Assembly (NCBI GenBank): GCA_016764015.1
Contig: JAESSR010000061.1
Coordinates: 1-7,558, forward strand
Origin: Phycisphaerales bacterium
Lineage (GTDB): Bacteria > Planctomycetota > Phycisphaerae > Phycisphaerales > UBA1924
DNA length: 7,558 nucleotides
Reading direction: 5' to 3'
In this document: in pieces, positions 1 through 5,338 of the stretch
Layout of the letters: each line of letters starts with the position of its first letter
How positions within the stretch are numbered: the stretch's first letter is position 1
The notes under the pieces: generated by a model
What the model was told of the DNA's origin: nothing
Databases searched by the model: none
What the model saw: the letters and a program-made list of their open reading frames with translations, nothing else
Program-made: the position numbers and the translations under genes

Positions 1-1254
1 CAGATGCTCCTTCAAGATCGGCGCCACCTCGACGGGCGAGCACGCCAGCGTCACCTTCGGGCCCCCGCGCCCACGCGAGTCGCTCACCTCGACCCAGTAC
101 ACACAATCGCTCACCGTCTGCTGAATCAATGCGTCGGCCTGATCCCCGATCTCCGATGCCCGGATTGCAAATCCATTGAGTTCAAACTTGTCGGCATCGG
201 TCTTGACCAACTCCCGTAAACGCTTCAATCGCAGTGATAACTCGTTCATCGCCTGCGAAAGCTCATCGTTGATCATCGCCGGCTCACGCATCCGCCCGTT
301 GTGCAGCTTGCCGGATTTGCTTAATCTATACAACCCATCGAAGAACCGATTGCTGCATTCCTGCGCGTTACTCACCACCCGATACGCCTTCTCTACCGGC
401 TCGATATCACCCGCCGCCAAATGCAGCTGCGCCAGATATCCCTTGCCCGTCTTCGGGTTGTAGAGCTGATTGAGCAAGAAGTTCACACGCCACTCGGTGA
501 GCCTCAATCCAAAGTGATCGGCAGCGGCATCTTCGACCCCGTGCGCTTCATCCAAAATCACATGATCATACTGAGGCAAGAACCCCGTCCCCACCATCCG
601 CAACGCCAGGTCACTAAAGAACAACGCATGATTACAAATCAGAATCTGCGCCCCCTCCATCTCGCGGCGCGCACTCTGATAAAAACACTCGTTGTAATGC
701 GGGCACTTGCGTCCCATGCAGTTCGTCGAATCCGACTGCACACTGCTCCACACCCCATGGCGCTCCAACTGAGGCAGCGATGCCAACGACCCATCCTCCG
801 TGTCGTACGCCCATTCTTCAATCACATCGAGCGTCCGGCGCTGCGCGTTCTCGGCGAACAACTTGTCCCGGCGTTGCGACGCGAGCTTGAGCCTGCGGAT
901 AGACATGTAGTTCCCACGCCCCTTGACCAGCACAGCTTTGCACTCGCCGATGTCCTTCAAAGCCTCGGAGATCAGCGGAATGTCCTTCTTCACAATCTGC
1001 TCTTGGAGCGCGATCGTGTTGGTCGCAATCACAATCGTCTCATTGTGCTCAATCGCCCGCATCATCGCCGGCACCAGATACGCAAAGCTCTTGCCTACGC
1101 CTGTCCCGGCTTCGACAAACAAATGCGACTTCTCCGCCATCGCGCGTTCAACCGCCTCCGACATCGTCGTCTGCACCAACCGAGGCTCATACCCCTCGCC
1201 AAGCAAATCGGCAACCGGTCCTCCGTCTCCCAAGATGTGATCAATCGTCGTCAT
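1..1254 (-). CDS. dinG: DinG/XPD-family ATP-dependent DNA helicase, C-terminus cut off by the window edge
   Basis: This is a superfamily 2 helicase of the DinG/YoaA/XPD type, which unwinds DNA 5'-to-3' in repair and in clearing R-loops or D-loops. The 418 visible codons run off the left edge, so helicase domain 2 (motifs V and VI) is not in view; family members usually have about 640-700 residues. Walker A is AGTGVGKS (49-56), motif Ia is around 77-86 (ATNTIALQEQ), and the DEAH box is at 235-238. The iron-sulfur region has C179, C184 and C190 in the family spacing C-x4-C-x5-C, followed by ICNHALFFSDL. The usual first cysteine, after GRGNY, is Ser118 here. The start is firm: an in-frame TGA directly precedes the ATG, though only a weak GAGAG lies upstream. 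Third codon positions are rich in G and T. Family assignment is very safe; DinG versus YoaA-like cannot be decided from this half. Confidence 0.93.
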   Translation of the reverse strand, partial: MTTIDHILGDGGPVADLLGEGYEPRLVQTTMSEAVERAMAEKSHLFVEAGTGVGKSFAYLVPAMMRAIEHNETIVIATNTIALQEQIVKKDIPLISEALKDIGECKAVLVKGRGNYMSIRRLKLASQRRDKLFAENAQRRTLDVIEEWAYDTEDGSLASLPQLERHGVWSSVQSDSTNCMGRKCPHYNECFYQSARREMEGAQILICNHALFFSDLALRMVGTGFLPQYDHVILDEAHGVEDAAADHFGLRLTEWRVNFLLNQLYNPKTGKGYLAQLHLAAGDIEPVEKAYRVVSNAQECSNRFFDGLYRLSKSGKLHNGRMREPAMINDELSQAMNELSLRLKRLRELVKTDADKFELNGFAIRASEIGDQADALIQQTVSDCVYWVEVSDSRGRGGPKVTLACSPVEVAPILKEHL

Positions 1255-1354
1255 TCAATACTCTCTCTGCCTTTGAACATTTGCCGAGTATCTCGTTCTC
1301 AGAGTGTGATACTAATCATGATCGGTACAAAACACGCCTTCATTCCCTATCCGT
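1255..1354. other. 100-base gap between the permease and helicase genes
   Basis: Both flanking genes read leftward, so this gap holds the 3' end of the permease message and the leader of the helicase gene. I see no hairpin followed by a T run on the minus strand, so read-through from the permease into the helicase is possible. Short symmetric elements are present: CGAG-TAT-CTCG at 1285-1295 and ATCATGAT at 1315-1322. Neither matches a LexA box that I recognise, although dinG is SOS-controlled in E. coli. Confidence 0.4.
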
Positions 1355-2143
1355 TTATAAAATCATTCGCACAGATGCAACTCCCAAAATCAGGGCAATC
1401 ACAAGTTTCAAGTGCGGCAGCTTGAGCTTGTGGGCAAGCATCGCACCAAGGTACGCACCCACGAGTGCTCCAGCCCCCATCGGCAGTGCGAAGTTCAATG
1501 CTTCGGTTATGCTCAGACCAAGCCCGGGTAGGGTGTAGAACTTCATGGATGCGCCAACGATTGAGCTGATCCACATCGCTCCAGCGCTGCCTGCGATGGC
1601 GTGGCGGAGGGGGAGCTTGGTCATGCTCAATAAAGGAACGAGCAGGATGCCGCCTCCGATGCCGAGATATCCTGAGATCATCCCGACGATCAATCCAACG
1701 CTGATCATTTTCCAGGCAGCCGGCGATGGGTTATCTTCTGGGTAGTCCGGAATCTTCTTGATGGTCGTGATGATGTTGTATAAACAATAGATCCAGATGA
1801 ACCCTGCAAAGGCGATGAGTGACCACCCGCCTTTCGAGCCACTTGAGAGCAGAACTCCAAGGATCATTCCGACAGCCATCGATGGAATGAGGGCAACGAG
1901 GACATCTCTGCGAGCGGCACCCTTTTTGGCGTGGAGGATGCTTGACGAGAGCGCGACGACGACATTGACCGTCATCGCCGCGGCCATATAGATGTGGTGC
2001 TTAGAGCGTTCCTCGTCGTCGTAGCCCCAGAACATGGCCAATGCGGGGATCATAATGATCGAGCCGCCGAGCCCGGCGAGCCCGCCCACACACCCTGCAA
2101 TCAGCCCTAAAAGCACGCGGAAGAGGATTTGAGTCAGGTCCAT
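1355..2143 (-). CDS. TauE/SafE family (UPF0721-type) membrane permease
   Basis: This is a 262-residue polytopic inner-membrane protein of the TauE/SafE family. Known or proposed substrates of the family are sulfite, sulfoacetate and other small organic anions. The protein shows the internal duplication of the family: GLAGLGGSIIMIPAL at 21-35 in the first half is echoed by GYLGIGGGILLVPLL at 158-172 in the second. About eight hydrophobic helices are visible, with a charged cytoplasmic-type linker near 126-142 (TIKKIPDYPEDNPS). Length is typical. The ATG is preceded by AAGGAA five bases upstream on the minus strand. No sulfur-metabolism gene is nearby, so the substrate cannot be inferred from context. 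It reads toward the helicase gene with a 100-base gap. Codon use is more mixed than in that gene. Family is sure; substrate is unknown. Confidence 0.93.
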   Translation of the reverse strand: MDLTQILFRVLLGLIAGCVGGLAGLGGSIIMIPALAMFWGYDDEERSKHHIYMAAAMTVNVVVALSSSILHAKKGAARRDVLVALIPSMAVGMILGVLLSSGSKGGWSLIAFAGFIWIYCLYNIITTIKKIPDYPEDNPSPAAWKMISVGLIVGMISGYLGIGGGILLVPLLSMTKLPLRHAIAGSAGAMWISSIVGASMKFYTLPGLGLSITEALNFALPMGAGALVGAYLGAMLAHKLKLPHLKLVIALILGVASVRMIL

Positions 2144-2148
2144 GCGGA

Positions 2149-2154
2149 TTCCTT
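2149..2154 (-). promoter_or_regulatory. Shine-Dalgarno site of the TauE/SafE permease
   Basis: AAGGAA on the minus strand, five bases before the ATG at 2143. It supports this start over internal methionines. Confidence 0.6.
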
Positions 2155-2203
2155 GCGTTGAACCCTGTGCCGTTCGGGTTCCAGTTGGGCGAGATCAGAT
2201 GCA

Positions 2204-2232
2204 ACCATATCGGACGCAATAAGTTCCGTCAA
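2204..2232 (-). promoter_or_regulatory. Candidate sigma70-type promoter for the TauE/SafE permease
   Basis: On the minus strand TTGACG (2227-2232) is followed after 17 bases by TATGGT (2204-2209). The matches to TTGACA and TATAAT are five and four of six. Transcription would begin near 2197, giving a leader of about 54 bases. This is a motif match only. Confidence 0.4.
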
Positions 2233-2246
2233 ATCTAGTGGTTCGG

Positions 2247-2252
2247 ATTATA
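2247..2252 (-). promoter_or_regulatory. Alternative -10 element for the permease
   Basis: A perfect TATAAT on the minus strand. It sits inside the short inverted repeat TCGG-ATTATA-CCGA (2243-2256 region). No good -35 lies 16-18 bases upstream, so it is a weaker candidate than the TTGACG/TATGGT pair and may be a second start or chance. Confidence 0.25.
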
Positions 2253-2335
2253 CCGACAACTTGATAGACCGATAGTGAAACATCCCTCCGATTCCAAGCA
2301 CGAGCTTCAGAATGGGGATACACTCAGTCTCCAGA

Positions 2336-2348
2336 GGACAGGATGTCC
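2336..2348. repeat. Short inverted repeat GGACA-GGA-TGTCC
   Basis: Five-base perfect arms around a three-base centre, upstream of the 3D-domain gene. It could be a half-site pair for a dimeric regulator, or chance at this length. Confidence 0.25.
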
Positions 2349-2367
2349 ACTGCGAGCCAGATGCGTG

Positions 2368-2385
2368 GTTTGATCAAGTTTGATC
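2368..2385. repeat. Tandem GTTTGATC direct repeat with a 10-base period
   Basis: GTTTGATC occurs at 2368-2375 and again at 2378-2385, so the copies lie one helical turn apart. Within it TTGATCAA (2370-2377) is also palindromic. It is about 90 bases upstream of the 3D-domain start, a position that would suit an activator or repressor site. There is no direct evidence of function. Confidence 0.35.
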
Positions 2386-2474
2386 TCACCAATGCACTGT
2401 CCGCTTCGGAAGGAACCGCAAGTTGAGCAATCGCTCCGCTTATCCAATCGAAGATACGAACGAGGCTCTGCACA

Positions 2475-3107
2475 GTGAACAATACATTCCAAAATAAGAA
2501 TCACACCCGATCAGGACGAGTTGTCAGCGCTGAGATGACGCTGTGGCTGTGTGCCATTGCGATCACAATCACTTCAGCCATCTGGACCAAAGAACGAGGC
2601 ACACTGCCCGGCTTGGCCCAGATTGAAGCACCTGTTCAGGTTGCACCAGTTGCACTCGAATCAGAAGCTGTATCGATAAAAATGATTGAACTTGTCCCCG
2701 CAACACCGATCGAATTAGTTGTTGAAGATGCTCCTAAGCTTGATTCATCAACTCGCTGGTTCGACGGCAAGATGATCCGTCCATCACGAGTCATCTACAT
2801 GACCGTCACCGGATACTCGCCTGACGCACGCTCATGTGGAAAGTTCGCGGACAATAAGACAGCAACTATGTACTCGGTATGGACCAACGGCATGAACTTG
2901 GTCGCTGCTGATCCGAAGTTGCTTCCCTATTGGTCGATGATCTCAATTCCGGGGTATGCATCCAACGATATTGTCCCCGTGCTTGACTGCGGCGGCGCGA
3001 TCAAAGGCAACCGCATCGATTTGCTCTATCCAACCCACGAACTCGCTCGCCAATGGGGCGTCCGCTCACTGCCTGTGACGGTCTGGGAGTTTGTGGAAGA
3101 CGAGTAA
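2475..3107 (+). CDS. Membrane-anchored 3D (Asp-Asp-Asp) domain protein, probable peptidoglycan-acting enzyme
   Basis: The 210-residue product has one N-terminal hydrophobic segment (about 22-37), acting as a signal anchor or signal peptide. A low-complexity linker rich in Val, Pro, Ala and Glu follows (about 43-92), then a C-terminal 3D domain (about 106-206). The three aspartates that name the family are D146 (VAADP), D171 (LDCGG) and D182 (GNRIDLLY). GAIKGNRIDLLYPT and ARQWGVRSLPVTVWEF match the family ending. 3D domains have a double-psi beta-barrel fold related to MltA and RlpA and are linked to peptidoglycan cleavage, as in YocH and Rpf-type muralytic proteins. The start is GTG with GAGG nine bases upstream; in-frame TGA at 2424 excludes a longer protein. 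ATG at 2535 (Met21) is possible but would begin right at the membrane segment. Two cysteines (C121, C172) in the exported domain might pair. It seems monocistronic. Confidence 0.85.
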   Translation: MNNTFQNKNHTRSGRVVSAEMTLWLCAIAITITSAIWTKERGTLPGLAQIEAPVQVAPVALESEAVSIKMIELVPATPIELVVEDAPKLDSSTRWFDGKMIRPSRVIYMTVTGYSPDARSCGKFADNKTATMYSVWTNGMNLVAADPKLLPYWSMISIPGYASNDIVPVLDCGGAIKGNRIDLLYPTHELARQWGVRSLPVTVWEFVEDE

Positions 3108-3224
3108 TCACTCGATTTACTGATGGCAATGGTCGGGTCAATCCTTTGCACCCATACCACTCAATAGAGTAAACTTCAAGAGACTTCGTCGCCGTCAGGC
3201 CACACTGAGTTCTCTGTCTAATTT

Positions 3225-3241
3225 GCTGCTCTGCAGCTTTT
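3225..3241 (+). terminator. Weak terminator-like hairpin after the 3D-domain gene
   Basis: GCTGC-TCT-GCAGC (3225-3237) is followed directly by TTTT, and a further TTTTTT lies at 3252-3257. The stem has only five base pairs and sits 118 bases past the stop codon, so this is a tentative call. Confidence 0.3.
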
Positions 3242-3297
3242 CGCTCTGCTGTTTTTTCTTTAACCAGCTCAATTTGCCCAAAACAGGGCGTATTCAC

Positions 3298-3309
3298 CCA
3301 TTATCCACA
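3298..3309 (+). promoter_or_regulatory. Perfect DnaA box, left arm of a 12-base inverted repeat
   Basis: CCATTATCCACA contains TTATCCACA (3301-3309), the strongest consensus 9-mer bound by the replication initiator DnaA in many bacteria. Its exact reverse complement lies at 3357-3368, so the two sites face each other 47 bases apart across an A+T-rich spacer. Confidence 0.6.
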
Positions 3310-3356
3310 GGCTTCATTCACGAAAACACATATTTCGCTTTCATTATCCCTCAAAA

Positions 3357-3368
3357 TGTGGATAATGG
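3357..3368 (-). promoter_or_regulatory. Perfect DnaA box, right arm of a 12-base inverted repeat
   Basis: TGTGGATAATGG is the exact reverse complement of 3298-3309 and carries TTATCCACA on the minus strand (3357-3365). It lies about 95 bases upstream of the CBS-protein start, where bound DnaA could affect transcription of that gene. A partial match, TTATCC at 3344-3349, lies between the arms. Confidence 0.6.
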
Positions 3369-3447
3369 AACTGAACCCAGACCACTGGCTGAGTCAAGCG
3401 GAGCGTTGTCTATCCCATCTACAAGAATCAGTTGGCTGGTCGCATCG

Positions 3448-3453
3448 AAAGGA
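3448..3453 (+). promoter_or_regulatory. Shine-Dalgarno site that sets the CBS-protein start
   Basis: AAAGGA lies seven bases before the ATG at 3461. The upstream in-frame ATGs at 3356 and 3365 have no such site, so this decides the start. Confidence 0.65.
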
Positions 3454-3460
3454 ATCGATC

Positions 3461-3931
3461 ATGCGCAGCGTAGCACAACTTCTCGCCAATAAAAAAGACT
3501 GGACTGAAGGCGACTTCGGATCACAACGAATCGAACGAGTCCACAGCGTCGCAAATGGAGCAAGCGTCCTTGAAGCTGCCCAACTGATGAATGAGCATCA
3601 TGTAGGAGCACTCGTGGTCGTTGATACCTTTGCAGAGATGGTCGGCATCATCACCGAACGCGACATCCTCACCAGGATCGTCACCACTCAACGAGATCCA
3701 AGCACAACACAGGTCGGAACAGTTATGACCGCAGAGGTCATCAGCTGTGACTCAGCGACGCAACTGAGCGATGTCCGCAAGGTGATGCGCGAGCGGCGAA
3801 TTCGTCATATCCCAGTGATTGATGATGGATCGCTCGTCGGCATGGTCTCCATCGGTGATCTCAACGCGGCTTCAAATGCAGATATGAGCATCGAAGTCAT
3901 AGCGATGAGAGAATACATCACCCAGGGCTGA
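3461..3931 (+). CDS. Stand-alone CBS-domain pair protein
   Basis: This 156-residue soluble protein consists almost entirely of two CBS motifs, which together form a Bateman module. Such modules typically bind AMP, ATP, SAM or related nucleotides and act as sensors. CBS1 spans about 24-75 and ends in VGIITERDIL; CBS2 spans about 86-140 and ends in VGMVSIGDLN. The linker VGTVMTAEVISCDSATQL is the usual join between the repeats. A short N-terminal segment (1-22) and a C-terminal helix (about 141-156) flank them. There is no attached enzyme or channel domain, so its partner must be a separate protein and cannot be named. A longer start at 3356 would add 35 residues unlike a CBS domain. The stop codon overlaps the palindrome ATTCTAGAAT. 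Function beyond nucleotide sensing is unknown. Confidence 0.9.
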   Translation: MRSVAQLLANKKDWTEGDFGSQRIERVHSVANGASVLEAAQLMNEHHVGALVVVDTFAEMVGIITERDILTRIVTTQRDPSTTQVGTVMTAEVISCDSATQLSDVRKVMRERRIRHIPVIDDGSLVGMVSIGDLNAASNADMSIEVIAMREYITQG

Positions 3932-3940
3932 TTCTAGAAT
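3931..3940. repeat. 10-base palindrome ATTCTAGAAT at the CBS stop codon
   Basis: A perfect palindrome overlapping the last base of the stop codon. No loop or T tract follows, so it does not read as an intrinsic terminator. Confidence 0.3.
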
Positions 3941-4021
3941 CGGACGAGTTGCTATCGAGCAGTTGTTCCAAATCAAGAGTGTTGCTCACATCACAATACA
4001 TGCTCATAAAAATGGGCAGGG

Positions 4022-4042
4022 GTTGGCGTAGCCAAAGCCAAC
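4022..4042. repeat. Inverted repeat GTTGGC / GCCAAC before the exporter operon
   Basis: Six-base perfect arms (4022-4027 and 4037-4042) with a nine-base loop that itself contains GCC partners. No T tract follows on the plus strand. It could be a weak transcript end for the CBS gene or an operator for the operon about 100 bases further on. The rest of the 264-base gap (3932-4195) shows no supported gene. Confidence 0.25.
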
Positions 4043-4138
4043 GATACACAACCCGATATTTTGCGGAGCTTTGTCGTATGGACTCATGTTCTGCTTCTTA
4101 AGAACGAATACGAAGTAGACACTGTTTACAAGATACTG

Positions 4139-4147
4139 TGCTACAAT
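4139..4147 (+). promoter_or_regulatory. Extended -10 promoter of the exporter operon
   Basis: TGC-TACAAT fits the extended -10 form TGn-TATAAT, with five of six bases in the hexamer. No good -35 lies at standard spacing; TTTACA at 4125-4130 is only 11 bases away. This is usual for extended -10 promoters. Transcription would start near 4153, giving a leader of about 43 bases. Confidence 0.5.
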
Positions 4148-4175
4148 AAGATGCAGGAGAAACACACTCAGCAAT

Positions 4176-4188
4176 GAGGAGAAAGGGG
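4176..4188 (+). promoter_or_regulatory. Purine-rich ribosome binding region of the adaptor gene
   Basis: GAGGAGAAAGGGG contains two possible Shine-Dalgarno cores. The second (AGGGG) lies seven bases before the ATG at 4196. Confidence 0.55.
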
Positions 4189-4195
4189 CGGCTCC

Positions 4196-5338
4196 ATGGG
4201 CATCGTCCGCAAAGTAGTGTTCATTGTCATCCTCGCTGGTGTCATCGGGTTCTTGTTCTATTCCCGTGTACTCAAGCCGATCCCCGTCATCGGATATCAA
4301 GCCAAAGCCACCGAACTCGTTGTCGAGGTCATGGGCACCGGCACCGTTCAAGCTCGCATCGCAACATCAATTTCACCAAAGATTCAAGGTCGGCTTGTTG
4401 AACTCAGCGTCGATCAAGACGACCGGGTGACAGCCGGACAAGTCATCGCTCGACTCGACGATGCGGATATCCTTCGCCAGGTCGAAATCGCCAAAGCGAA
4501 CTTTGACGCAGCAACCGCCGGGATCGATCGGCTCAAGGCGGATGAAGCACGAGCACAAGCGGTGCTTCGCCAGTTCGAAAGAGAAATCGCTCGCGTCCGC
4601 AAAGCCTTCGACCAAGGCGCAGCCAACGAATCCGAGATCGACAAGGCAGAAGAACAAGTCGCCATCGCCCGGGCTGATCTCGCACGCACCAAAGCCGGTA
4701 GCGCAGAGGGGCGGATGCTGAGCATCGCCGCAGAGAAAACACTCGAATACCAAAACGCCCGGCTCGACGACACCATTGTCAAAGCTCCATTCGACGGCTT
4801 GATCGTTCGGCGGGATCGCGACGAGGGATCGATCGTTGTGCCAGGAACTTCGATCTACTCGCTCATCTCACTCGACGAAATCTGGCTCTCCGCATGGGTC
4901 GACGAAACCGCGATGGCTTCGCTCTCGCCCGATCAGCCCGCCCGCGTAATCCTCCGCTCACAACCCAACGATCCATTCACCGGGCATGTCGTTCGGCTTG
5001 GACGCGAGACTGATCCAGAAACACGCGAGTTCATCGTTGATGTGATGATCGAACAACTCCCCACGCACTGGGCGATCGGACAACGCGGCGAGGTCTACAT
5101 CGAAACCGCACGCTTAACGGATGTGCTCGCCGTGCCTATGAACTTCGTCAAGATGATCGAAGGTCAACGCGGTGTGTATGTTTTGCGTGAAGGACGCGCG
5201 AGCTGGACAGTCTGCACCTTCGGCGCACAAGGTCGTGACTCGATCGAAATCAGTGAGGGCGACAGCGAGGGCGATACGCTCCTCCGCTTGCCCAAGCAAG
5301 GCGTGTTGCGCGACCAAAAGAAGGTTGTGATCCGATGA
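4196..5338 (+). CDS. Periplasmic adaptor (membrane-fusion protein) of a DevBCA/MacAB-type ABC exporter
   Basis: The 380-residue adaptor would link the inner-membrane ABC transporter to an outer-membrane channel. One N-terminal membrane anchor is visible (about 5-23), with no lipobox cysteine. The first half of the lipoyl-like domain is at about 59-92 (ISPKIQGRLVELSVDQDDRV). An alpha-helical hairpin spans about 93-190 and turns near 138-149. The second lipoyl half is at about 194-225 (VKAPFDGLIVRRDRDEGSIV), the beta-barrel at about 226-303, and a membrane-proximal domain runs to the end. At the hairpin tip the channel-contact R-L-S motif of AcrA and MacA aligns to R133, A137 and N144, so only the arginine is kept. 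The TGA overlaps the next ATG (ATGA), which implies coupled translation with the permease. Gene order adaptor-permease-ATPase is that of devBCA. Cargo is unknown; assignment to the HlyD/RND-adaptor superfamily is secure. Confidence 0.92.
   Translation: MGIVRKVVFIVILAGVIGFLFYSRVLKPIPVIGYQAKATELVVEVMGTGTVQARIATSISPKIQGRLVELSVDQDDRVTAGQVIARLDDADILRQVEIAKANFDAATAGIDRLKADEARAQAVLRQFEREIARVRKAFDQGAANESEIDKAEEQVAIARADLARTKAGSAEGRMLSIAAEKTLEYQNARLDDTIVKAPFDGLIVRRDRDEGSIVVPGTSIYSLISLDEIWLSAWVDETAMASLSPDQPARVILRSQPNDPFTGHVVRLGRETDPETREFIVDVMIEQLPTHWAIGQRGEVYIETARLTDVLAVPMNFVKMIEGQRGVYVLREGRASWTVCTFGAQGRDSIEISEGDSEGDTLLRLPKQGVLRDQKKVVIR

Larger units (their letters stand above)
2144..2474. other. Divergent intergenic region (331 bases)
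   Basis: This region lies between the leftward permease gene and the rightward 3D-domain gene. I find no convincing gene here: short open frames lack a ribosome site or a recognisable protein. It holds two promoter-like sequences pointing left, an inverted repeat and a phased direct repeat, each listed separately. I do not see a convincing -35/-10 pair pointing right for the 3D gene. Confidence 0.6.
3108..3460. other. Non-coding stretch with DnaA boxes, upstream of the CBS gene
   Basis: These 353 bases separate two same-strand genes, which is long for this tightly packed window. They hold a weak terminator-like hairpin, a T-rich patch (3251-3262), a GCCC/GGGC hairpin (3276-3289) and the pair of DnaA boxes. 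The open frame can be extended upstream to an ATG at 3356, but that ATG overlaps the second DnaA box and lacks a ribosome site. I therefore treat 3356-3460 as leader. Confidence 0.6.

Noticed and set aside
1255..1354. LexA/SOS box upstream of the helicase gene
   Set aside because: CGAG-TAT-CTCG and nearby GAAC fragments do not form any LexA consensus I know.
421..1425. A 334-codon open frame on the plus strand
   Set aside because: It lies antisense to the helicase gene, whose Walker A, DEAH and cysteine motifs are clear. Its Arg/His/Leu-rich product resembles no family I know.
2307..2504. A 65-codon minus-strand frame in the divergent intergenic region
   Set aside because: Its start lies inside the 3D-domain gene, it has no ribosome site, and the product resembles no family I know.
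3298..3368. Replication origin (oriC) at the DnaA boxes
   Set aside because: Only two good boxes, no dnaA, dnaN, rpmH or gidA nearby, and strand composition does not switch across the site.
3356..3460. Longer N-terminus of the CBS protein starting at 3356 or 3365
   Set aside because: Both ATGs lack a ribosome site, and the first overlaps a perfect DnaA box. ATG 3461 has AAAGGA at ideal spacing and begins a normal-length CBS-pair protein.
4000..4101. Possible 33-residue small protein upstream of the exporter operon
   Set aside because: No ribosome binding site, no promoter and no recognisable pattern; part of it lies in an inverted repeat.
4030..4314. Repeated sequence AGCCAAAGCCA at 4030-4040 and 4300-4310
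   Set aside because: The second copy is ordinary coding sequence of the adaptor (around QAKAT), and an 11-base match at this distance can arise by chance.
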